From assembly GCF_010211755.1 (NCBI RefSeq), contig NZ_PDWR01000008.1, positions 62,001 to 126,000 on the forward strand: 64,000 nucleotides of DNA, in the 5' to 3' direction. Below are positions 7,311 to 17,300 of the stretch, piece after piece (within the stretch, counting starts at the first letter, position 1; every line of letters starts with the position of its first letter). The translations under genes were made by a program, and so were the position numbers. The notes beneath the pieces are model-generated. The model was given only the letters and a program-made list of their open reading frames with translations, did no database searches and had not been told where the DNA came from. The DNA comes from Pseudoxanthomonas sangjuensis. GTDB lineage: Bacteria > Pseudomonadota > Gammaproteobacteria > Xanthomonadales > Xanthomonadaceae.

Positions 7311-8621
7311 ATGACCACCCCGGCTTCCACCACCCGCGTCCTCACCGGCATCACCACCTCCGGCACCCCGCACCTGGGCAACTACGTCGGCGCGGTGCGT
7401 CCGGCGATCGTCGCCAGCCGCGATCCGGGCACCGAGAGCTTCTACTTCCTCGCCGACCTGCACAGCCTGATCAAGGCGCAGGACCCGGCGAAGACCCAGC
7501 GCAGCACGCTGGAGATCGCCGCGACCTGGCTCGCCGCCGGGCTCGATCCGTCGAAGGTGTGGTTCTACCGGCAGAGCGACGTGCCCGAGATCACCGAGCT
7601 GACCTGGTACCTGACCTGCGTCGCCGGCAAGGGCATCCTCAACCGCGCGCACGCCTACAAGGCGGCGGTCGACAAGAACCGCGCCGACGGCGAGGACGAC
7701 GATTTCGGCGTCACCGCGGGCCTGTTCATGTACCCGGTGCTGATGGCCGCGGACATCCTGATCTTCAACGCGCACAAGGTGCCGGTCGGCCGCGACCAGG
7801 TGCAGCACATCGAGATGGCGCGCGACTTCGGCCAGCGCTTCAACCACATCTACGGCCGCGAGTTCTTCACGCTGCCGGAGGCGTCGGTCGACGACAACGT
7901 GGCGACGCTGCCGGGCCTCGACGGCCGCAAGATGAGCAAGAGCTACGGCAACACGATCCCGCTGTTCGCGCCGCGCAACGAGCTGAGGAAGCTGATCGCC
8001 GGCATCGTCACCGATTCGCGCGCGCCGGGCGAGCCGAAGGACGCCGAAGGTTCGGCGCTGTTCCAGCTCTACCAGGCGTTCGCTTCGGCGGAGGAAACCG
8101 CGGCGTTCGCCGGCGACTTCGCCAGCGGCATCGGCTGGGGCGACGCCAAGCGGAAGCTGTTCGAGCGCATCGACGCCGAGGTCGCGCCGCTGCGCGAGAA
8201 GTACGAGGCGCTGGTGGCGAAGCCGGGCGACATCGAGGCGATCCTGCGCGACGGCGCAGCGCGGCTGCGCGAGAAGTACGCGAAGCCGTTCCTCGCCGAG
8301 CTGCGCGACGCGGTCGGCCTGCGCGACCTGTCGAAGCAGGCCGCGAGCGGGAAGAAGAAAGCCGCGGAAAAGACCGCGCTGCCGGCCTTCAAGCAGTACC
8401 GCGACAGCGACAACCGCTTCTACTTCAAGCTGCTCGACGCCGAGGGCAAGCTGCTGGTGCAGAGCGCCGGCTTCGATTCGCCGAAGGACGCCGGCAGGCT
8501 GATCGGCGTGCTGAAGCAGGTCGAGCGCGGCGATGCGCTGGAAACGCCGGGGATCGAGTTGCAGGTGCCGGTGGAAGAAGTGCTGGCGGCATTGCGGGCG
8601 TTGCGCGACGCGGAAACCTGA
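7311..8621 (+). CDS. trpS: Tryptophanyl-tRNA synthetase
   Basis: A 436-residue class I aminoacyl-tRNA synthetase that charges tRNA-Trp. The HIGH-type signature is TSGTPHLGNYVG (residues 17-28) and the KMSKS loop is GRKMSKSYGNT (near 205). Residues about 350-430 form an extra C-terminal module absent from short bacterial TrpS: after a Lys/Ala linker comes FKQYRDSDNRFYFKLLDAEGKLLVQSAGFDS, resembling the DUF1508/YegP fold; I believe similar extensions occur in related xanthomonads. A TAAACT box lies about 35 bases upstream of the ATG. It is a single-gene unit. Confidence 0.95.
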   Translation: MTTPASTTRVLTGITTSGTPHLGNYVGAVRPAIVASRDPGTESFYFLADLHSLIKAQDPAKTQRSTLEIAATWLAAGLDPSKVWFYRQSDVPEITELTWYLTCVAGKGILNRAHAYKAAVDKNRADGEDDDFGVTAGLFMYPVLMAADILIFNAHKVPVGRDQVQHIEMARDFGQRFNHIYGREFFTLPEASVDDNVATLPGLDGRKMSKSYGNTIPLFAPRNELRKLIAGIVTDSRAPGEPKDAEGSALFQLYQAFASAEETAAFAGDFASGIGWGDAKRKLFERIDAEVAPLREKYEALVAKPGDIEAILRDGAARLREKYAKPFLAELRDAVGLRDLSKQAASGKKKAAEKTALPAFKQYRDSDNRFYFKLLDAEGKLLVQSAGFDSPKDAGRLIGVLKQVERGDALETPGIELQVPVEEVLAALRALRDAET

Positions 8622-8805
8622 CCCGCAGGCCGTCTTTCCCGCAGCGCGGCGCAGGTCGCGAAGCCCTCCGTCCGGATCGCCCGCGACAAGATGCGTTCGC
8701 GGCTCGCGTCGCGCCTGCGGAAGGGGCGATCGCGGGGCCAAAGGCGCATCGACGGATGCGGTCCCGGTGCCTATCCTTGGGCGGACGCAAGACGAGGGCA
8801 GGGCA

Positions 8806-9756
8806 GTGGCCGACGTGCACGGCATCACCACCATCGACACCGGCTACGTCCGTCCGGGGCTGTGCGCGGCCTACCTGGTGGTCGAGAACGGCCGTGCCGC
8901 GCTGATCGACTGCGGCACCGCGACCTGCGCGCCGCGCGTGCTCGCCGCGCTGGAGGAGAATGGCGTCGCGCGCGAGGCGGTCGACTGGCTGCTGGTCACC
9001 CACGTCCACCTCGACCATGCCGGCGCCGCGGGGCCGCTGATGCGGGCGCTGCCGAACGCGAAACTGGTCGTGCATCCGCGCGGCGCGCGGCACATGATCG
9101 ATCCGGCCAAGCTGATCGCCGGCGCGACGGCGGTGTACGGCGAGGAAGTCTTCAACCGCGACCACGCCGGCATGCTGCCGGTGGCCGAGGAACGCGTCGT
9201 GGTCGCCGACGTCGTCGACAAGCGCGGGGGCCATGCGATCGATCTCGCCGGCCGCCCGCTGCTGTGCATCGACACGCCGGGGCATGCGCGGCACCACTAC
9301 AGCGTCTGGGACGAGCGCAGCCGCAGCTGGTTCACCGGCGACACCTTCGGCCTTTCCTACCGCGAATTCGACAGCCCCGCCGGCCCCTTCGTCCTGCCGA
9401 CCACCACGCCGGTGCAGTTCGACCCGGACGAACTGCACGCGTCGATCGACAAGCTGCTGGCCAGGCGCCCGGTTTCGATCCGCGTCACCCACTTCGGCCA
9501 GGTCTTCGACTGCGTGCGCCTGGCCGCCGACCTGCACGCGCAGATCGACGAGATGGTGCGGTTGGCGGAGCTCGCGGACGGTCACGACGACCGCCATGCG
9601 CGGCTGGTCTACGGCCTGGCCGACCTGTACCTGCGCCGCGCGCGCGAGCACGGCGTGGCCCAGGACAGCGCCGGCGTGCTGGAGCTGCTGGGCATGGACG
9701 TCGAACTCAACGCGCAGGGGCTGGAAGTCTGGCTCGACCGCCGGAAGCAGTCGTAA
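8806..9756 (+). CDS. Metallo-beta-lactamase fold hydrolase
   Basis: A 316-residue cytoplasmic hydrolase with the MBL metal motif THVHLDHAG (near residue 66), a GHARHHYSVW histidine segment (near 162) and WFTGDTFG carrying the bridging aspartate (near 178). The N terminus IDTGYVRPGLCAAYLVVENG and the size fit a glyoxalase II-like or lactonase-like subgroup, but the substrate is not readable. Start is GTG 8806; the frame is open upstream but that part is arginine-rich noncoding sequence. The preceding 184 bases after trpS show no other gene. Confidence 0.8.
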   Translation: MADVHGITTIDTGYVRPGLCAAYLVVENGRAALIDCGTATCAPRVLAALEENGVAREAVDWLLVTHVHLDHAGAAGPLMRALPNAKLVVHPRGARHMIDPAKLIAGATAVYGEEVFNRDHAGMLPVAEERVVVADVVDKRGGHAIDLAGRPLLCIDTPGHARHHYSVWDERSRSWFTGDTFGLSYREFDSPAGPFVLPTTTPVQFDPDELHASIDKLLARRPVSIRVTHFGQVFDCVRLAADLHAQIDEMVRLAELADGHDDRHARLVYGLADLYLRRAREHGVAQDSAGVLELLGMDVELNAQGLEVWLDRRKQS

Positions 9757-9767
9757 CCGGGTGGGAT

Positions 9768-10151
9768 TCAGTCCCAGACGGTCGGCGTCGCGCCGTTCTC
9801 CGGGTGCTTCATCTTCACCACGCAGAAGCGCTGGCCGCTGGGCGCTTCCATCACCCACCAGCGCTTGACGAAGCCGATGCGCCTGGCGCCGAGCCTCTCC
9901 AGCCGGTCGGCTTCGGCGTCGATGTCGTCGGCCTCGATGTCCAGGTGCACGCGCGAGGCGTGCGCGACCTTCTGCACTTCCACGTGCAGGCCGCCGGCCG
10001 CGTCCGCCAGTTCGGCGTAATGCGCTTCGCCATCGACGTAAGCGTCGCCGCGCGGCAGGCCCAGCGCCTTGCTCCAGAACTCCGCGGCGGGCTCGATGTC
10101 GTCGACCTGGCAGTCGATGATGAAACCGGCGAGGCGGCTGCGGTGGGCCAT
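9768..10151 (-). CDS. VOC (glyoxalase-like) family protein
   Basis: A 127-residue single-domain member of the vicinal oxygen chelate superfamily. The beta-alpha-beta pattern is seen: GFIIDCQVDDIEPAAEFWSKALGLP at the start, HLDIEADDIDAEADRLERLGA in the middle and WWVMEAPSGQRFCVVK at the end. It resembles the 'glyoxalase-like domain' group found in actinobacteria and xanthomonads, of unknown substrate. It is convergent with the MBL hydrolase gene, 11 bases apart. A hairpin repeat separates it from the dehydrogenase operon upstream. Confidence 0.75.
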   Translation of the reverse strand: MAHRSRLAGFIIDCQVDDIEPAAEFWSKALGLPRGDAYVDGEAHYAELADAAGGLHVEVQKVAHASRVHLDIEADDIDAEADRLERLGARRIGFVKRWWVMEAPSGQRFCVVKMKHPENGATPTVWD

Positions 10152-10164
10152 GGCGGACTCTGTT

Positions 10165-10230
10165 GTAGGAGCGGCGTAAGCCGCGACAGGTTTTCGGGCG
10201 ACTCGCGGTCGCGGCTCACGCCGCTCCTAC
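10165..10230. repeat. Xanthomonad REP-like inverted repeat
   Basis: Two arms of about 23 bases of the GTAGGAGCGGCGTRAGCCGCGA type face each other around a 20-base centre. The same element occurs at 29496-29565. The right arm forms the TAG stop codon of the E2 gene on the minus strand. Such palindromes are scattered in xanthomonad genomes. Confidence 0.85.
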
Positions 10231-11606
10231 AAGGGCAGGGCGAGGTCGTCGAGCATGGCGCGGAGGAAGCGCGCCGCTTCGCCGCCGGTGCAGGCGCGGT
10301 GGTCGAAGGTGACCGACAGCGGGATCACCTTGTGCGCCTTGAACCCGCCCTCGACCGGCGTTGCCTGCAGCCGCGCGCGGCCGGCGGCGACGATCGCCAC
10401 GCACGGCGGTACCACCACCGGCGTGGCGTAGCGGCCGGCGAACATGCCGAAGTTCGACAGCGAGATCGTGTAGCCGGTCAGTTCCGACGGCGCGATGCTG
10501 CGGTCCTCGACCTGCGCGCGCAGGCGGTTCACGCCTTCGCGGATGCCGCGCGCGTCGAGCAGGTCGGCATTGCGCAGCGCCGGCACGAACAGGCCGTCGT
10601 CGGTGTCGACGGCGACGCCGACGTCGACGTGCGGGTGCAGGGTGCGCACCAGCTTGTCGCCGTCGAACCAGGCGTTCAGCGCGGGCACCGCCTTGCAGGC
10701 GACGACGATCGCGCGGAGCAGGCGCACGGTCACGTCGTTGCCGGCCTGCCAGGCGTGGATGTCGGCATCGTCGTTGAGCGTGGTCGGCACGACCTTGGCG
10801 TGCGCGTCGGCCATCACCCGCGCCATGTTGCGGCGCACGCCCTTCAGCTGTTCCGGCTGGCCGCCGAGCGACACCGACGGCGGCTGCGTGCGCATCGGCT
10901 TGCCGGACGCGGACAGCGGCGTGCGTTGATCGGCGGTCCTTCCCGCACCTGCGGGGGAAGGCGCCCGAGCGGCGGATGCGGGCACGGCCGCCGCCGCCGC
11001 GGGGCGTGGCGCATTCGCCGGTGCGGCGCCGATCTTCGCCGAGCCGCTGGCCGCGGCCTGCTTGACGTCGGCCATCGTGACCGCGCCGTCGGCGCCGGTC
11101 GCGCGCACGCGCGACAGGTCGACGCCGAGCTTCTTCGCCATCGCGCGCACCGCCGGCATCGCCTTGATGCCGCCGACCGCGACCGCCTGTTCGGCGTGCA
11201 CGGCATTGGAGGTTTGCATCGCGCCGACCACGGTGCCGGCGTCGCCGTCGTCCGCGGGCGCTTCCTGCTTCGCGGCGGGCGCGGGCGTTTCCGCCTTCGC
11301 CGGCGCGTGTCCGCCGTGGTGGTGGCCGGTGTCCTGGCCCTCGGCGCGCTGCGGCAGCGACGGGTCGATCTCGAATTGCGCCAGCATCGTGCCGGTGACG
11401 ATCACGTCGCCGGCGGCGCCGGCCAGCTTCAGCACCTTGCCCGACACCGGCGACGGCACTTCGACCACCGCCTTCGCCGTCTCCATCGACACCAGCGGCT
11501 CGTCGAGGCGGATGGTGTCGCCTTCCCTGACGAACCATTCGACGATGGTCGCGTCGGGCAGGCCTTCGCCGAGGTCGGGGAGGAAAAAGGTCTTGCTGTC
11601 GCTCAT
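10227..11606 (-). CDS. bkdB: 2-oxoacid dehydrogenase E2 (dihydrolipoyl acyltransferase)
   Basis: A 459-residue E2 component. Domains in order: lipoyl domain (residues 1-80) with the attachment lysine in SMETAKAVVEV instead of the more common DKA; a long Ala/Pro linker; a peripheral subunit-binding domain AMPAVRAMAKKLGVDLSRVRATG (about 145-180); a second linker; and the catalytic acyltransferase domain ending VTFDHRACTGGEAARFL with the active-site histidine. It transfers acyl groups from E1 to CoA. Branched-chain specificity is inferred from the E1 partners. No lipoamide dehydrogenase (E3) gene is in the cluster. The stop codon lies inside a REP-like repeat. Confidence 0.88.
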   Translation of the reverse strand: MSDSKTFFLPDLGEGLPDATIVEWFVREGDTIRLDEPLVSMETAKAVVEVPSPVSGKVLKLAGAAGDVIVTGTMLAQFEIDPSLPQRAEGQDTGHHHGGHAPAKAETPAPAAKQEAPADDGDAGTVVGAMQTSNAVHAEQAVAVGGIKAMPAVRAMAKKLGVDLSRVRATGADGAVTMADVKQAAASGSAKIGAAPANAPRPAAAAAVPASAARAPSPAGAGRTADQRTPLSASGKPMRTQPPSVSLGGQPEQLKGVRRNMARVMADAHAKVVPTTLNDDADIHAWQAGNDVTVRLLRAIVVACKAVPALNAWFDGDKLVRTLHPHVDVGVAVDTDDGLFVPALRNADLLDARGIREGVNRLRAQVEDRSIAPSELTGYTISLSNFGMFAGRYATPVVVPPCVAIVAAGRARLQATPVEGGFKAHKVIPLSVTFDHRACTGGEAARFLRAMLDDLALPL

Positions 11607-11668
11607 GGCGTGGCGTCTCGCGTCGAATCGATGGAAAGGTTCTTGTCGTTTTGCGTGGCGGGCCGGAC

Positions 11669-12016
11669 TCAGCCGTCGTCCAGCATCTCCAGCGCGCGTC
11701 CCGGGATCCAGCCCTGCACGCCGAGCGCGTTCTCGGCCCACCACCAGCCGGCCAGTTCGCGGTGGAGCGTCACTACCTCGTCGGCTTCGGCGTCGAGCTC
11801 GCGCGCGTCGTAGTCCTCCAGCGCGACCGCGGCGCCGCCGTCGCGGTCGAACAGCGACGCCGGCACCCAGCCGCCGAGCCCGCCGGGGACCGTGGTCCAG
11901 ACGAACTCCGGCCAGTCCACGTCGCGCTCGCCCAGCAGCACCGCGTCGCCGCGCAGCACCTGGATCGGCGGGCGATCCGGCGCGCGATGCGAAACCACGA
12001 CGCGGGCGCGGCGCAT
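11669..12016 (-). CDS. SH3-like domain protein within the dehydrogenase operon
   Basis: A 115-residue protein with two SH3-like modules: RGDAVLLGERDVDWPEFVWTTVPGGLGGWVPASLF (about 22-56) and EADEVVTLHRELAGWWWAENALGVQGWIPGRALE (about 78-111). There is no signal peptide. It lies between the E2 and E1-beta genes on the same strand with gaps of 62 and 14 bases, so it is cotranscribed. I recall no known role for such a protein in oxoacid dehydrogenase complexes; it could be a passenger or an assembly factor. Confidence 0.7.
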   Translation of the reverse strand: MRRARVVVSHRAPDRPPIQVLRGDAVLLGERDVDWPEFVWTTVPGGLGGWVPASLFDRDGGAAVALEDYDARELDAEADEVVTLHRELAGWWWAENALGVQGWIPGRALEMLDDG

Positions 12017-12030
12017 GGCGGCGCGCTGCC

Positions 12031-13062
12031 TCAGCCTGCCGCCATCGCGCGCTTCGCCGCGGCGACGATGCGCTCGACGCTGGGCAGGTACTTCATCTCC
12101 AGGCGGAACAGCGGGATGTGCGTGTCGTAGCCGGTCACGCGTTCGACCGGCGCGACCAGGTCGTACATCGAATGCTCGGCCAGCCGCGCGGCGATCTCGG
12201 CGCCGAAGCCGGCGGTGCGCGGGGCTTCCTGCACGATCACGCAGCGCCCGGTGCGCGACACCGATTCGGCGATGGTGTCGAAGTCGAGCGGGCGCAGCGT
12301 GGCCACGTCGATGACCTCGGCGCTGATGCCCTGTTTCGCCAGCGCTTCGGCCGCTTCCAGCGTTTCCTTGACCTGCGCGCCCCAGGTCACCAGGGTCACG
12401 TCGGTGCCGTCGCGCAGCACGAAGCACACGTCCAGCGGCAACGCCTCGCCGTCGTCGGGCACCAGTTCCTTGTACTGGCGGTAGATGCGCTTGGGTTCGT
12501 AGAAGATCACCGGGTCGGGGTCGCGGATCGCCGCCAGCAGCAGGCCGTAGGCGCGCTGCGGCGACGACGGCAGCACCACGCGCAGGCCGGGCACGTTGGC
12601 GAAGACCGCCTCGTTCGCCTCGGAATGGTGTTCCGGCGCGCGGATGCCGCCGCCCCACGGCACGCGCAGTACCAGCGGGCAGTGCAGGCGGCCGCGGGTG
12701 CGGTAGCGCATGCGCGCGGCGTGGCAGACGATGTGGTCGACCATCGGGTAGACGAAGCCGTCGAACTGCGCCTCGGCCACCGGCTTCATGCCCTGCACGG
12801 CGAGGCCGACGCTGAGGCCGGCGATGGTGGTCTCGTCGAGCGGCGTGTCGAGCACGCGCGCCTGGCCGAAGCGCTGCTGCAGGCCGGCGGTGGCGCGGAA
12901 CACGCCGCCGTTGACGCCGACGTCCTCGCCGAGCACGACCACCGAATCGTCGTGGGCGATTTCCCACGCCAGCGCCTGGGTGATCGCCTCGATCAGGGTG
13001 ATCGGCGCGGCGGTTCCCGCTGCGGCTTCGCTGTTCACGGTCTTGGCGGCCTCCACGTTCAT
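12031..13062 (-). CDS. bkdA2: Branched-chain 2-oxoacid dehydrogenase E1 beta subunit
   Basis: A 343-residue transketolase-like subunit. Typical segments are LGEDVGVNGGVFRATAGLQQRFG (near 44), DTPLDETTIAGLSVGLA, MVDHIVCHAARMRYRT and PWGGGIRAPEHHSEANEAVFANVPGLRVVLPSSP. With the alpha subunit it decarboxylates branched 2-oxoacids from Leu, Ile and Val on thiamine diphosphate. ATG 13062 has GGAGGGCCGC upstream and overlaps the alpha stop codon in an ATGA junction, indicating coupled translation. The GIRAPEHHSEANEAVF and YEPKRIYR features favour BKD over pyruvate dehydrogenase, though annotation as pyruvate dehydrogenase is possible. Confidence 0.87.
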   Translation of the reverse strand: MNVEAAKTVNSEAAAGTAAPITLIEAITQALAWEIAHDDSVVVLGEDVGVNGGVFRATAGLQQRFGQARVLDTPLDETTIAGLSVGLAVQGMKPVAEAQFDGFVYPMVDHIVCHAARMRYRTRGRLHCPLVLRVPWGGGIRAPEHHSEANEAVFANVPGLRVVLPSSPQRAYGLLLAAIRDPDPVIFYEPKRIYRQYKELVPDDGEALPLDVCFVLRDGTDVTLVTWGAQVKETLEAAEALAKQGISAEVIDVATLRPLDFDTIAESVSRTGRCVIVQEAPRTAGFGAEIAARLAEHSMYDLVAPVERVTGYDTHIPLFRLEMKYLPSVERIVAAAKRAMAAG

Positions 13063-14135
13063 GCGCGGCCCTCCAGCGCGAGCGCGGCGGCGCGCTGCGC
13101 CAGCAGTTCCGGCGGCGGATCGGCGTACAAATAGTCGAACATCGCCTCGACCGGCTGCACCGGCGTGTTGAGGTAGGCGTTGACCTCCTCGTCGACGTGC
13201 GCGTTGCACTCGGCCGTCCAGGCGTTCTCTTCTTCCTCGCTCCACTGGCCCTGCGCGGCCAGCCACGCGCGCAGGCGCAGCAGCGGCTCGCGCTGCCACG
13301 CGGCCTTGACCTCGGCCTCGCCGCGGTAGCGGCGCGCGTCGTCGGCGGTGGTGTGGTCGGACAGGCGGTAGGTGACGAACTCGAGCACGCTGCCGCCTTC
13401 GCCGTTGCGCGCGCGTTCGGTGGCGATGCGCATCGCCTCGAGCACCGCGAGCAGGTCGTTGCCGTCGACCTGCAGGCAATGCAGGCCGCCGGCGAGGCCC
13501 TTCTGCGCCAGCGTCTGCGCGCCGGTCTGCGCGCTGCGCGGCACCGAGATCGCCCAGCCGTTGTTGATCACGCACATCACCAGCGGCAACTGGTAGGCGC
13601 CGGCGGAATTCAGCGCGGCGTAGAAGTCGGTCTTGGAGCTGCCGCCGTCGCCGCAGGCGCTGACCGCGACGCGCTTCTCGCCGCGCAGCTTGAACGCCAG
13701 CGCGGCGCCGGCCGCGTGCAGGCACTGGGTGGAGATCGGTACGCACCAGGCGAAGTCGTGGCGCGGGATTTCGTAGTCGTTGCCGCGCTCGTCGCCGCCC
13801 CAGTACAACAGCACGTCGCGCGGGCGCACGCCGCGCATGAACTGCGCGCCGTACTCGCGGTAGCTGGGCGCGAACACGTCTTCCGGCAGCATCGACGCGC
13901 CGATGCCGACGTGGGTCGCCTCGTGGCCCAGGCACGAGGCGTAGGTGCCGAGCTTGCCGGTGCGCTGCAGCGCGATCGCCTTGGTGTCGAAGGCGCGCAC
14001 GAACAGCATCCGCTTGAACAGTTCCTTGACCCGCGCCAGGTCGCGCGCGGCCGCGGGCAGGTCGTCGCGGAGCTGGCGACCGTCCACGTCGAGGTATTGC
14101 AGGTATTCGATCCGGAATTGCGCGGCCAGGGTCAT
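13059..14135 (-). CDS. bkdA1: Branched-chain 2-oxoacid dehydrogenase E1 alpha subunit
   Basis: A 358-residue thiamine diphosphate-binding E1 alpha subunit. The ThDP signature is visible as SACGDGGSSKTDFYAALNSAGAYQLPLVMCVINNGWAIS, with the GDG and NN motifs around 168-200. Phosphorylation-loop-like RLSDHTTADDARRYR occurs near 268, a hallmark of BKD E1 alpha. First gene of the operon. Start ATG 14135 (MTLAAQFRIEYLQYLD) is chosen because the upstream in-frame codons are cysteine-rich noncoding-like sequence. In xanthomonads such a complex provides isovaleryl-, isobutyryl- and methylbutyryl-CoA for branched fatty acids. Confidence 0.88.
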   Translation of the reverse strand: MTLAAQFRIEYLQYLDVDGRQLRDDLPAAARDLARVKELFKRMLFVRAFDTKAIALQRTGKLGTYASCLGHEATHVGIGASMLPEDVFAPSYREYGAQFMRGVRPRDVLLYWGGDERGNDYEIPRHDFAWCVPISTQCLHAAGAALAFKLRGEKRVAVSACGDGGSSKTDFYAALNSAGAYQLPLVMCVINNGWAISVPRSAQTGAQTLAQKGLAGGLHCLQVDGNDLLAVLEAMRIATERARNGEGGSVLEFVTYRLSDHTTADDARRYRGEAEVKAAWQREPLLRLRAWLAAQGQWSEEEENAWTAECNAHVDEEVNAYLNTPVQPVEAMFDYLYADPPPELLAQRAAALALEGRA

Positions 14136-14335
14136 TGCGTTCGCGTGCTCGTGGAGTTTTGTTTCAGATGATACCGATGCACATGTTAAAGAACCCGCAC
14201 GGGAAACCCGTCCTGCAATGCAGCAATACGCGGGGCAATGGAGCACGCAATCCATTGCGGCATCAACGACGTAAGCGGTTTCGCCGGCGCATCGCGCCCG
14301 TCGCGTCCGCGTCCCGGCCGCGCTTTCCGTTGCGC

Positions 14336-14363
14336 GAAAAAAAGACGCGGCCGAAGCCGCGTC
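14336..14363 (-). terminator. Rho-independent terminator of the nuclease gene
   Basis: Read on the minus strand, GACGCGGC-TTCG-GCCGCGTC forms an 8-bp stem with a stable UUCG loop followed by seven T residues. It lies 30 bases past the nuclease stop codon. Confidence 0.9.
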
Positions 14364-14392
14364 CTATGGTTGCATATCCGCGCGCGCCGTGC

Positions 14393-17300
14393 CTACGGCA
14401 CGCCGACGATGCGGTTGCGGTAGACGGCCTGGTTGTCGCCCGCGTCCGGATCCGGCGTCGCCGCGCCTGCGCTCGCCCGCAGGGTCAGCGACTCGGTGCT
14501 GTCGGGGCGCGCGGGAATGCGGATGGCGAAATCGAAGCCGACGCTGGCGCCGGCGACCAGCGCGTTCGCGGCGGCGCATTCGGCGACGAAGCCGTCGTCG
14601 TCGTCGTTCACCGCGCATTGCCAGCCGGCCGGCGCGGCGATGGCGACGTTCGCCGCGGGCGCGTCGCCGCGCAACGCGACCACCGCTTCGCGCGCGGCGT
14701 TCGGCCCGGCGTTGTCGAGGACCAGCGGGAAACGTTCGATGCGGCCGTAGTGCAGCTTCTTCGCCGGGCCGCCCAGGCGCACGGCCAGGTCGGCGCGGTC
14801 GACGACCCGGGTCGCGGTGCCGGCTTCGTCGTTGCCGGGGTTGCGGTCCAGCGACAACGTGCTGGCCGCGACCGCGAGTTCGGCCGCATCGCCGATCTGC
14901 GCGGCGGTCGCGGTGGCGGTGATCGTGAAGCCGGCGCTGGCGCCGTTGTCGAGCAGGCCGGCGACGCAGGCGATCGAGGTCATGCCGCCGGCGACCTGCG
15001 GCGCGTCGCAGCTCCAGCCGGCCGGCGCGGCGACGGCCATGTCGGGCAGTTCCGCGTCGATGGCGAAGCCGATGCCGGTCTGCTCGGCGCCTTCCGGGCC
15101 GAGGTTGGTCACGGTCGCGGCGTACGACAGCGTGCCGCCAGCCAGGACTTCGTCGTTCGCGGCGCTGGCGGTCACGGCCAGGTCGGCGAGCGGGCGCGGC
15201 GCGAAGTAGGCGATCACCGGATCGTGGTCGGCGGTGCGCTGCGCGGTGGTCGCGTCGCCGCGCGCGCTGTCGCTGAAGTCGGCGTTGATCCGCGCGTGGT
15301 CGATGCCGGCGCTGCGCGTGGTGACGATCAGCTCCTCGTTGACCAGCACGTGGTCGAGCGTCTGCGCGTTGCCGTCGAACACGTAGGAATAGCGTTCGGA
15401 CGGCGGCACCAGTTCGCCCAGGTTGACCAGGTCCGGGTCGACCAGGTCGGCGCCGTCGCCCGGCACCACCGTTTCCGCATCGGGCGCCGGCGTGCCGCCG
15501 GTCGTGCCCATCACGTCGGTCAGGCCGTCGTTGAAGGCGAAGGCGTTGAAGTCGCCGAGCACGACCAGGCGCGTCGCCGGATCGCCGGCCTGGCGCGACT
15601 GCAGGTAGTTGGCGAGGAACTCGGCCTGCGCCTGGCGCTTCCTGCGCACGCGGTCGGCGGCGGCGGTGTCTTCCTCGGCGGAGATCAGCGAGCGCTGGTG
15701 CACGCCGACCACGACGACCGGGAAGCTGCGGCCGTCGGCGTAGTGCACCACCGCGTCCAGCGCCAGCGGCGGACGGTCGTTGAGCAGGGCCGGCGTGCCG
15801 TCCGGCTGCATCCACATCGCGTCCTTGCCGACCTGCGTCACCGCCAGCACCTCGACGCGCGGCGCGGCGCCGGCGTCGGCGGTCTTCACCAGGAAGCCGA
15901 CGTCGATGCCGCCGACATCGTTGCCTTCTTCCAGGTAGGCGGCGTACTGCGGGTTCGGTTGTCCGGCGGCGACCGCGTCGCTGTTGATGCGGTCGGCCAG
16001 CGCCTGCAGCACGGCGAGGTTCTCGATCTCGATGCCGACCAGCACGTCCGGCGCGTGCAGGTAGTCGCGCACCGCCAGCGAAGCCTTCTGCAGGCGCGTC
16101 TGGTAGGCGGCGAAGCTGGCGACGCTGTCGTCGACCGCCGGATCGTTGACGTTGTCGTAGAAACGCTCGAGGTTGGCGGCGGCGACGGTGAATTCGTCGG
16201 CCGACGCTTCGCGCGCGGCGCGCGGGCCGGGCGCCGGGGTCACCGTGATGTCGACCTGCGGGTCGCGCATCACCGTGTAGCGGCGGAAGCCGTAGTCGAG
16301 CGGTCCGGTCAGGCCTTCGATGACGCTGCCGGCCGGCAGGTCGAGCAGGTAGGCCGGGCCGCCGAGGCCGTCGCTGTCGATGGTGAGGATTTCCGGGTTG
16401 CCGTCCCAGCGCGGGATCGGCTGCGCGCCGGCGCCGCCGGGAATCGGGTCGGGCAGTTGCAGGCCGGGTTCGCGGAACGGCCGCGGTACGCCGGTGACCA
16501 CGGCGTAGATGATGCCGTTGGCGCTGCCGGTGGCGTTGTACGGCGTGGCATTGCCTTCGGTCGCGGCGACCGTGGTCAGGCTGGCCACGCTGACGCGCAT
16601 GCCTTCCAGGTGTTCGAGCTGGCCGAAGCCGCCGTCCGGGCGGGTCAGGTCGGCGGTGACCGGCACCGGCACGGGCAGGGCGTGGCCGGTCGACAGCAGG
16701 GTCACGGTCGGGTTGCCGGAGATCTCGGTCAGCGGCAGCTGGTACGGATCGGCGGCGGGGACGTATTCGTCGACCACGCCGGAAACGCGCACCAGGTTGC
16801 CCACCGCGGCCGCGGCCGGCGGCGCGCTGCCGGTGAACACGTACACGCCTTCCGAGGTGGCCGGATCGGCGTCGGCCTCGCTGTCCGGGGCCTGCAGGAA
16901 GAAGCCGTTGCCCTTGCGCCCGGTGACGATGCCGGTGGTGTACACCAGCGCGCCATCGAGCGGCGAGGTCGCGCCGTTGCCCTGGATGTCGTGGATCGCG
17001 CTCAGGGTGACGTCGTCGTTGACGATCGTGGCCTGCGCCCGGGTGTCGCCGAGGGCGAGGCCGTTGGCATCGCTGAAGTCGACGAAGAAGGTTTCGTTGG
17101 CTTCGGTGACCGCATCGTCGATGAGCGCGATGCTGACGGTGGTGGCATCCGTGCCCGCGGCGAACGTGGCCGTACCGCTGGCGGCGACGTAGTCGCTGCC
17201 TGCCTGCGCGCTGCCGTCGGCGGTCGAATAGGCGACGCTGGCGCCTTCGGCGCCGGCCGGCGCGCTCAACCGCAGGGTGAACACCGCGTTGCCGGCGGCT

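Noticed and set aside
6216-8840. Very long minus-strand open frame of 874 codons opposite trpS and the upstream gene
   Set aside because: It is rich in Arg, Ala and Gly with no domain, and lies opposite trpS and a plausible exported protein. High-GC DNA makes such antisense frames common.
13059-14255. Upstream start of the E1 alpha gene at 14255
   Set aside because: The extra 40 residues are cysteine-rich and unlike any E1 alpha N terminus; the ATG at 14135 gives a normal protein.
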